Assembly: GCF_001187725.1 (NCBI RefSeq)
Contig: NZ_LGIQ01000011.1
Coordinates: 248,001 to 312,000 of the forward strand
Direction of reading: 5' to 3'
Length of the DNA: 64,000 nucleotides
Source of the DNA: Brevibacillus reuszeri
GTDB lineage: Bacteria; Bacillota; Bacilli; Brevibacillales; Brevibacillaceae
Shown: positions 58,708 through 64,000 of the stretch, in pieces
How positions within the stretch are numbered: the first letter of the stretch is position 1
How the letters are laid out: every line of letters begins with the position of its first letter
The notes under the pieces: model-generated
Databases searched by the model: none
Told to the model about the DNA's origin: nothing
What the model saw: the letters and a program-made list of their open reading frames with translations, nothing else
Position numbers and translations under genes: made by a program

Positions 58708-59730
58708 TTAGAATTCTGTGGATTCTCGTTGGATGAGCTGCATCATCAGCTCCAAGGTCTGCGGCGGTGCTTCTTGTCCCTTTTGAATTTGCGCGAATAT
58801 CATCTCCGCAGCTTGGCGCCCTATTTCATACGTAGGCTGAGACAATACGGTCAAGGTCGGTCTTGCAATCGACGCCCACTCGGGATCATCGAAGCCGATC
58901 AGAAGCAAGTCTTCCGGCACCTGGTAGTTCAAATGATGAATGGCTTTTAGCACCATGAGTGACAGCTTTCCATTACCAGCAATCAGCCCGATTTTTTCTG
59001 TTGGCTGCTTGCTTTCTACTAGCTTTTTTACGTGCTCATTCACTAATGCTTGGGAATACTCCTCGATAATATCCAAGGACGTCTGAACGTTATTGTTGTT
59101 TTTCGCAAACTGTTCAAAAGCATAAATGCGTTCATACCGTGGACTGATGCCATCCGGATCAGATATGAAAAGATGAAGGCGATCACAGCCTCTTGCGGTC
59201 AAATGCTCAATCGCGAGCAGTGTGCCCTGTGTGTTGTCCGTCGTAACCGTAGAAAAAGGCATTCCCGGCAGCTTGCGGTCAATCAAAAGGACAGGAATAG
59301 CAGCCCCGATTCGCATCAGTAAATCATTGTTTTTGCCCGAAGAGTTGATGATCAAGCCATCTATGTGCTTCGATTCCAGCATCATGAGGCTCTCCCGTTC
59401 TTTCTCGGGATCTTCGTTTGCATTGCAGATGATGATACTGTATCCAAGCTGGCTGCATATCTCTTCCATCCCCTGGATGACCGAGACCGAGTATGGGTTG
59501 CCGATATCTGCTACTACAAACCCGATTGTATTACTGCGGTCGTTGCGAAGTCCGCGTGCCAGCTGGTTCGGTTTGAAGTCTAGTATTTCGATAGACTTCT
59601 GAATCTTTTCCTTTGTCTCCTGGCCCATTGCCTCATAGCGTCCGTTCAGAAAGCGGGAAATCGTAGTAGTAGATACACCTGCATGCTTTGCTACGTCTTT
59701 TATTGTGACTTTTACTAATTTCTTTTTCAT
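58708..59730 (-). CDS. LacI-family transcriptional regulator
   Basis: 340 residues. The HTH TIKDVAKHAGVSTTTISRFL (about 8-27) with the hinge helix FKPNQLARGLRND is followed by a periplasmic-binding-like effector domain (about 60-335) with NTIGFVVADIGNPYSVSVIQ and the CcpA-like D-G motifs. AAGGAGG lies 7 bases before the ATG. Two 29-bp palindromes sharing AGTTAATCG and CGATTAACT arms flank the gene, so it probably represses itself and the PLP enzyme plus RidA unit. The effector is likely a sugar acid or amino-sugar. Confidence 0.92.
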   Translation of the reverse strand: MKKKLVKVTIKDVAKHAGVSTTTISRFLNGRYEAMGQETKEKIQKSIEILDFKPNQLARGLRNDRSNTIGFVVADIGNPYSVSVIQGMEEICSQLGYSIIICNANEDPEKERESLMMLESKHIDGLIINSSGKNNDLLMRIGAAIPVLLIDRKLPGMPFSTVTTDNTQGTLLAIEHLTARGCDRLHLFISDPDGISPRYERIYAFEQFAKNNNNVQTSLDIIEEYSQALVNEHVKKLVESKQPTEKIGLIAGNGKLSLMVLKAIHHLNYQVPEDLLLIGFDDPEWASIARPTLTVLSQPTYEIGRQAAEMIFAQIQKGQEAPPQTLELMMQLIQRESTEF

Positions 59731-59743
59731 GTACAGCCTCCTT

Positions 59744-59772
59744 AGTTAATCGTTATACGATAACGATTAACT
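59744..59772. promoter_or_regulatory. LacI-type operator O1 upstream of lacI
   Basis: AGTTAATCGTTA (59744-59755) and TAACGATTAACT (59761-59772), centre TACGA, form a nearly perfect 29-bp palindrome. It lies between the promoter at 59787-59815 and the ribosome binding site, an autorepression arrangement. Confidence 0.82.
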
Positions 59773-59786
59773 AACTATCTGAACAC

Positions 59787-59815
59787 ATCATATTCCTACT
59801 CGCTGACAAAATCAA
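59787..59815 (-). promoter_or_regulatory. Sigma-A promoter of the LacI-family gene
   Basis: On the minus strand TTGATT (59810-59815) and TATGAT (59787-59792) are 17 bp apart. The start point would fall just inside operator O1, so bound repressor would block transcription. Confidence 0.65.
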
Positions 59816-60112
59816 TACATTTTTTAAAATGATCTGACATTTCAGTTTTAATGAAATAATTCAGTTCCTATCTTTTAAGTCACGTTGCTATTCGACCGTA
59901 GCAAACGTAAAAGATACACTTTAGTTGAGTCTCTACGCCACTAACTAAAAACGTCATTTTCAATCTGTTTTAAAGTCATTCGGTTTATTATTAGAATCTA
60001 GCATATTAGATGCAGCAAGTCCGATGCTCCTTAATCAATACATACTGAGATCTATTAGTCGTTTCCCACCTCCACTTGATAGCAGAAAAAATGGGGTACG
60101 AGGTAGTAAATT
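59816..60112. other. Gene-poor AT-rich region upstream of lacI
   Basis: About 300 bp without a convincing gene on either strand. It is AT-rich with many stops. Nothing beyond the lacI promoter at its left edge and the terminator at its right edge could be identified. Confidence 0.4.
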
Positions 60113-60145
60113 AGAAAATGAAAATCGCACCTTTTCGGGTGCGAC
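60113..60145 (-). terminator. Terminator of the small exported-protein genes
   Basis: TCGCACC (60125-60131) pairs with GGTGCGA (60138-60144), followed on the minus strand by TTTTCATTTTC. Confidence 0.8.
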
Positions 60146-60156
60146 ATGCGAAGGTA

Positions 60157-60624
60157 TTATTTTTCCTTTTCGTAATCCCATGTTCCATTATTTTCATTAT
60201 ATTTGAGTTTGAAAACTAGAACTTCTCCATTTTCTCTGTTAAACGAAAAGGAGCCTTCTTTTAAATCTTCATCCAAGAGTACGACGGGAATAGTATCCCC
60301 TACTTTGGCATGTTCCGTCATAATTTCGCTCTGCACGTCAATGAATGCACCAGCTACGTCCTCAATATATTTATTTCTCATTTCCTCTTCAAAAGTCCCG
60401 CTATGGATAAAATCATTATATATCCATTTTTTCCCGTTCTCATCCGTCAAAGTTGTCATTCTTTCCAAATCTTTCGTTTTTACTTCGATTCCCAATGAAT
60501 GAAGCGTTTTCTGGTGATTGGATTTTTTTAATTGTGCTATATCTTCACTTGCATATAGATTGCTACCAGCGAAAACAGCACCAGCTAAAACAAGCCCACA
60601 AATGAATACACTTCTTTTCTTCAT
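60157..60624 (-). CDS. Exported protein of unknown function, 155 aa
   Basis: Begins MKKRSVFICGLVLAGAVFAG, a signal peptide with predicted cleavage after SNLYA. The mature part is a small, charged, mixed alpha/beta protein (for example KTLHSLGIEVKTKDLERMTT and GKKWIYNDFIHSGTFEEEMR) ending in a basic YEKEK tail. I do not recognise a family. GGGAGG lies 8 bases before the ATG; the frame start 12 codons earlier has no site. It follows the 139-aa exported protein by 23 bp, so the two are one operon. Confidence 0.7.
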   Translation of the reverse strand: MKKRSVFICGLVLAGAVFAGSNLYASEDIAQLKKSNHQKTLHSLGIEVKTKDLERMTTLTDENGKKWIYNDFIHSGTFEEEMRNKYIEDVAGAFIDVQSEIMTEHAKVGDTIPVVLLDEDLKEGSFSFNRENGEVLVFKLKYNENNGTWDYEKEK

Positions 60625-60647
60625 ACTATAAACCTCCCTACTTATTA

Positions 60648-61067
60648 TTATTTTGGCCACACGGCATTGGAAGATCGCTTTTCTGCATCGCCTATCTTAT
60701 TGTAGGCATAATGAATAGACCTAATTTCAACACCCATCAATTGTTTAGCAGAAGCATTGTAATCAACGGATGCATAAGAAGTGCCATTTGCAGTGTCTGA
60801 ATCCACAAGACTTCCATTGACATAGAAACGAGACTCGACTCTTACTTTAGTGAGGTCTCTTCCTTCCCCCTCAGTATAAGCCCATAAATAAGCAGATTTT
60901 CCGGTTACATCAGTGATTTTAGAGTTATACAAAGCAATGTCGAAATCCTGCCCGTCACTTAACGGACTGATACTGCTATCATCCGCAGCAAAACTGATCG
61001 AAGTTGATAAAGTGAGAGCGCATAGAGCTGTAGAAAGAGCTGTTATCCTAGCAAGTTGTTTTTTCAT
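60648..61067 (-). CDS. Exported protein of unknown function, 139 aa
   Basis: Begins MKKQLARITALSTALCALTL with a signal peptide ending SISFAA. The mature protein (about 110 residues) is rich in Tyr, Ser and Asp, with SKITDVTGKSAYLWAYTEGE, a FYVNGSLVDSDTANGT segment and IHYAYNKIGDAEKRSS. The pattern suggests a beta-sandwich secreted protein. No family is recognised. GGGAGG precedes the ATG. It is the first gene of the pair with the 155-aa protein; the two are probably secreted together. Confidence 0.7.
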   Translation of the reverse strand: MKKQLARITALSTALCALTLSTSISFAADDSSISPLSDGQDFDIALYNSKITDVTGKSAYLWAYTEGEGRDLTKVRVESRFYVNGSLVDSDTANGTSYASVDYNASAKQLMGVEIRSIHYAYNKIGDAEKRSSNAVWPK

Positions 61068-61359
61068 TACTAACCTCCCAAAAAAGGAATTTCTAAATCA
61101 TACCAATTTTATGTAATTGCTAGTAAAAATCAGCGTTCCCATTTCAAGTAATAAAAATAGAACTCTTTCCAGTAACTTATGGGCGATTTCCTATGGCTAC
61201 CATATTGTATCCTCATTCGAGAGATTCACACTGAAGAGAGCAAAGGACTGCAACATGAAAAACGCAAGGGTTTAGACCTTTACTACAGAGAAGATTGATC
61301 CATACAATTTTTAAAGGATATCTATCAAGGGATGCTTTGCTAAGGTAACAACCATGTTA
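61068..61359. other. Promoter region of the exported-protein operon
   Basis: About 290 bp of AT-rich sequence without a gene. It should hold the promoter for the two minus-strand exported proteins. No clear regulatory repeat was seen. Confidence 0.4.
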
Positions 61360-61396
61360 AAGAGCATCCTGATTACATCAAGGATGCTCGGTTTTT
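61360..61396. terminator. Bidirectional terminator after livF
   Basis: GAGCATCC (61362-61369) pairs with GGATGCTC (61382-61389), with T-runs on both strands. On the minus strand it ends the liv operon. Confidence 0.75.
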
Positions 61397-61407
61397 CCAC
61401 GTGCTTG

Positions 61408-62112
61408 CTACCTCCCCAAATACGCCCTCTTCACTTTATCCTGCTCACGAAGATTTTGCGCCGTATCATGCAAGCGAATCTCACCGTTTTCCAACACATA
61501 ACCGCGATCTGCTACGGACAACGCCATCGACGCGTTTTGTTCAACCAGTAGAATCGTGATGCCTTGCCCTTTGATGCGGCGAATGGTCTCGTAAATATCT
61601 TTGACAATGATCGGCGCCAGACCCATGGAGGGCTCATCCAGCATGAGCAAGCTGGGCTTCGCCATCAGCGCACGTCCGATCGCCAGCATCTGCTGCTCCC
61701 CTCCACTCATCGTGCCCGCCATCTGGTTCTTTCGTTCGGCTAGCCGGGGAAATAGGTGATAAATCTCTTCCATCTCCTTTTGCAGGGATGCTTTGGAGAT
61801 TTTCCTGGCGTACGCACCCATCAGTAAATTTACAGCCACCGTCAGCTTTGGAAAAACACGCCTCCCCTCAGGAACCATCACGATTCCTTCGCGGACAATC
61901 TGGTGAGTCGCTTTGCCCTGCAGCTCCACTCCGCGATATTGAATCGTTCCGCGTGAGGGCGTAATCCCGCATATCGCATTCAAGGTCGTCGTTTTGCCAG
62001 CCCCATTGGAGCCGATCAGCGTCACGACCTCCCCTTCGTTTACTTCAAGCGATACATCGCGAACCGCCTGAATCCCTCCATAGGATACATGCAGCTGTTC
62101 AATTCGCAGCAC
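61408..62112 (-). CDS. livF: Branched-chain amino-acid ABC transporter ATPase LivF
   Basis: 234 residues: Walker A GSNGAGKTT, Q-loop and VMVPEGRRVFPKLTVAVNLL (LivF signature), C-loop MSGGEQQMLAIGRALM, Walker B LLMLDEPSMGLAPI and H-loop LLVEQNASMA. These motifs define LivF of the HAAT branched-chain amino-acid importers. Its start overlaps the 3' end of livG by 14 bp. It would import leucine, isoleucine, valine or a related amino acid. Confidence 0.94.
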   Translation of the reverse strand: MLRIEQLHVSYGGIQAVRDVSLEVNEGEVVTLIGSNGAGKTTTLNAICGITPSRGTIQYRGVELQGKATHQIVREGIVMVPEGRRVFPKLTVAVNLLMGAYARKISKASLQKEMEEIYHLFPRLAERKNQMAGTMSGGEQQMLAIGRALMAKPSLLMLDEPSMGLAPIIVKDIYETIRRIKGQGITILLVEQNASMALSVADRGYVLENGEIRLHDTAQNLREQDKVKRAYLGR

Positions 62113-62893
62113 TATGAGTCACCCCCTCCACATCTACCTTGCCGATGTATGCCTCGATGACCTCCTGATTGGAAATGACCACTTCTGGAATATCGTCAGC
62201 AATTTTGACTCCATGATCCAGCACAGCGATCCGATCACATAGCCCTGTCACCATCGTCACGTTATGCTCGATCAGGATGACCGTTGTCCCATTCTGCCTG
62301 ATTTTTCGGATGAGCGCTGTCATTTCCTGTACTTCCTCCGCATTCATCCCGGCTGTCGGTTCGTCCAGAAGCAGCATTTTGGGCCTTACAACGAGCGCTC
62401 TGGCAATCTCCACCCGGCGTTGATTCCCGTAGGAAAGGCTCCCTGCCTCCAGCTGTTCAAAGTCTGCAAGACCAACCAGCTCCAGCAGACGTTGGCTTTC
62501 TGCATGGACGAACGCTTCCTCCTCTTTTGCAGTGCGCAGACCCAAAATTGCTGCCCACAATCCGCTGGACGTTTTACCGAACATCCCCAGCTTCACATTG
62601 TCCAGGACAGATTCTTCCTTCAGCAAACGGATGTTTTGAAACGTCCTGGATATCCCGCTTTTGGCAATGCGATACGGCTTTAATCCGTGAATCGGCTCGC
62701 CCTCAAACATGATGGTGCCAGCATCCGGCTTGTAAATCCCCGTCAGGATGTTAAAAAAGGTCGTCTTGCCTGCCCCGTTTGGTCCGATCAAGCCAAAAAT
62801 CTCGCCCTGGTTCACTTGCAGGCTCACCTGATCCACTGCAATCAATCCCCCGAAGCGCTTCATGATTCCTTCGATTTTAAGCAACCTGATCAC
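62099..62893 (-). CDS. livG: Branched-chain amino-acid ABC transporter ATPase LivG
   Basis: About 264 residues. LLKIEGIMKRFGGLIAVDQV begins the domain; Walker A GPNGAGKTT, SRTFQNIRLLKEESVLDNVK, C-loop LSYGNQRRVEIARALV, Walker B MLLLDEPTAGMN and IEHNVTMV (H-loop) are all LivG hallmarks. A GTG at 62893 is chosen because the frame overlaps the livM stop by only a few codons; a TTG at 62884 has an equally good site. The longer frame to 62959 lies inside livM. Confidence 0.9.
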   Translation of the reverse strand: MIRLLKIEGIMKRFGGLIAVDQVSLQVNQGEIFGLIGPNGAGKTTFFNILTGIYKPDAGTIMFEGEPIHGLKPYRIAKSGISRTFQNIRLLKEESVLDNVKLGMFGKTSSGLWAAILGLRTAKEEEAFVHAESQRLLELVGLADFEQLEAGSLSYGNQRRVEIARALVVRPKMLLLDEPTAGMNAEEVQEMTALIRKIRQNGTTVILIEHNVTMVTGLCDRIAVLDHGVKIADDIPEVVISNQEVIEAYIGKVDVEGVTHSAAN

Positions 62894-63824
62894 CACCCTT
62901 GATCGACGTTTCCTTGCCTGCCGAGTAGCGCTTCCTTTTTTTAAAGGCAGTCTTCCCAAACAAGCCTTTTGGATGGTAGCGCATCACAATAACCATCAAC
63001 AGGCCATAGATCATCATCTTGTACATGTCGAGGTTCTGCATATTCATAAAATCAAGCTTGAACAAGCGAAACAGCTCGGGCAAGAGGTACAACACACTGA
63101 CACCAAGCAGGGTACCGCGAATACTGCCTAGTCCGCCCAGCACCACCATGCTAAGTACGGTTACGGAGATCGTAAAGCCAAACGATTCTGCACTAATATA
63201 CGATGCCTTGTGGGCAAAAAGCGCCCCAGCCGCTCCTGCATACGCCCCGCCTATGGCAAACACCAGCACTTTGTAGTAGGTCGTGTTAATGCCCATCGCT
63301 TGTGCCACCATCTCATCCTCACGTATCGTCATCCATGCCCGTCCGATACGGGATTTCGTCATCTTCTGCATCACGAAAATTCCCGCCAGCAGCACCACCA
63401 CGACCAGCACCAGATAGCCTACATTTTTAAGCTCCACCCCAAAAAGCGAGGGAACAGGGATAGAATCGATCCCGTAAGCTCCTCCTGTGATTTCCGCATT
63501 TTTAAAAAAGGATTGGGCGATCAACCCAAGTCCGAGCGTCGTAATCGCTAAAAAATCCTCTCTCACCCGCAGGCTGGGCAGACCCAAAATCGCACTGATG
63601 ACAAACGTGATGACCACAGCAATCCCCATCGAAGCCCACGAATTCATACCGTATGTGACCGACAGAATCGCAGAGCTATAGGCTCCGATGCCGTAAAAGG
63701 CTGCGTGCCCAAGCGATACCTGTCCCGCATAGCCCGTAATCAGGTTCAAGCCGAGCCCTAACAGGAGATAGATGATCAAAAAGACGACAATATCGACGTA
63801 ATACGGATTCAACATGTCATCCAT
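62877..63824 (-). CDS. livM: Branched-chain amino-acid ABC permease LivM
   Basis: About 315 residues, eight or more TM helices. LLGLGLNLITGYAGQVSLGH and AFYGIGAYSSAILSV follow the LivM pattern, and the coupling region is SRIGRAWMTIREDEMVAQAM. An ATG at 63824 has AGGTGA 8 bases upstream, inside the end of livH, and is preferred over a GTG at 63836 that directly follows the livH stop. It ends in overlap with livG. Confidence 0.93.
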   Translation of the reverse strand: MDDMLNPYYVDIVVFLIIYLLLGLGLNLITGYAGQVSLGHAAFYGIGAYSSAILSVTYGMNSWASMGIAVVITFVISAILGLPSLRVREDFLAITTLGLGLIAQSFFKNAEITGGAYGIDSIPVPSLFGVELKNVGYLVLVVVVLLAGIFVMQKMTKSRIGRAWMTIREDEMVAQAMGINTTYYKVLVFAIGGAYAGAAGALFAHKASYISAESFGFTISVTVLSMVVLGGLGSIRGTLLGVSVLYLLPELFRLFKLDFMNMQNLDMYKMMIYGLLMVIVMRYHPKGLFGKTAFKKRKRYSAGKETSIKGGDQVA

Positions 63825-63836
63825 CAGATTCATCAC

Positions 63837-64000
63837 CTACACTTTCTCAATATGCTTACCAAATAACCCAGATGGTTTGATCAGCAATATCATAATAAGA
63901 ATCACAAACGCAATCGCGTCTTTATCTATCACGAGGTCAGTCATGAAGCCGTCACTAAGCGACTCCACAACCCCAAGCAGCAGACCGCCGACGATCGTAC
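63837..64000 (-). CDS. livH: Branched-chain amino-acid ABC permease LivH (partial)
   Basis: The last 53 codons of a permease run off the window edge. GGLLLGVVESLSDGFMTDLV, then DAIAFVILIMILLIKPSGLF and GKHIEKV, correspond to the C-terminus of LivH, whose end typically reads LLIRPTGLFGK. The stop codon at 63837-63839 lies just before the livM start. Complete identity depends on the sequence outside the window, but the gene order livH-livM-livG-livF is the standard one. Confidence 0.9.
   Translation of the reverse strand, partial: TIVGGLLLGVVESLSDGFMTDLVIDKDAIAFVILIMILLIKPSGLFGKHIEKV

Noticed and set aside
1..64000. CRISPR arrays, tRNA or rRNA genes, prophage modules
   Set aside because: No regularly spaced direct repeats, no cloverleaf-like sequences and no phage structural or integrase genes were seen on reading both strands.

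Overview
The window looks like a chromosomal segment of a spore-forming, low-to-mid GC Bacillota, most likely a Brevibacillus or close Paenibacillaceae relative. This is inferred from strong AAGGAGG-type ribosome binding sites, many GTG and TTG starts, a YjcZ-type sporulation micro-protein, YmaF and DUF2935 proteins, and a c-di-AMP (ydaO/yuaA) riboswitch on an osmoprotectant operon. No rRNA, tRNA, CRISPR array or transposase was seen. Most genes lie on the minus strand in long, tightly overlapping operons devoted to uptake and breakdown of peptides, amino acids and sugar acids.

Layout. 1-6051: a dipeptide/oligopeptide ABC system (binding protein, two permeases, two ATPases, the last cut by the window edge), interrupted by an opposite-strand LysR regulator. 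6052-6908: a gene-poor stretch with two inverted ~200 bp structured repeats. 7118-13123: a patchwork of single genes and relics: an SDR oxidoreductase, a phosphotransferase, an RsgA C-terminal fragment, a VOC protein, a DUF998 membrane protein with a truncated sigma factor, a GC-rich GNAT gene and a DUF1877 gene. 13381-17428: a lipase/esterase and an osmoprotectant ABC operon behind a c-di-AMP riboswitch with a terminator. 17635-20835: AEC transporter, PfkB kinase, Crp/Fnr regulator, DoxX protein. 20850-29164: a second peptide ABC operon with two tandem binding proteins, one intact alpha/beta hydrolase and one decayed copy. 29255-31447: aldehyde dehydrogenase and divergent TetR. 31557-36785: glutaminase, AbgB-like amidohydrolase, MFS carrier and an unusual regulator. 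36928-44043: alkaline phosphatase, DUF2935, YmaF, micro-proteins, D-cysteine desulfhydrase, a small ORF with a sequestered ribosome binding site, GNAT and MFS.

44051-59815 is a large catabolic region. A LacI regulator, with two matching 29-bp palindromes, precedes a D-threonine-aldolase-type PLP enzyme and a RidA protein. A second operon behind a good sigma-A promoter encodes an FAH hydrolase, aminotransferase, amino-acid ABC importer, threonine-synthase-like PLP enzyme, hydroxyacid dehydrogenase, zinc alcohol dehydrogenase, SDR, KDG kinase and KDPG aldolase, followed by an HpcH/HpaI aldolase and a class V aminotransferase. An amino-acid importer plus a complete KDG-to-pyruvate module suggests use of an amino-sugar acid such as glucosaminate; this is an inference. 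60157-61067 holds two small exported proteins of unknown role, and 61408-64000 a branched-chain amino-acid ABC operon (livF, livG, livM, partial livH) that runs off the window.
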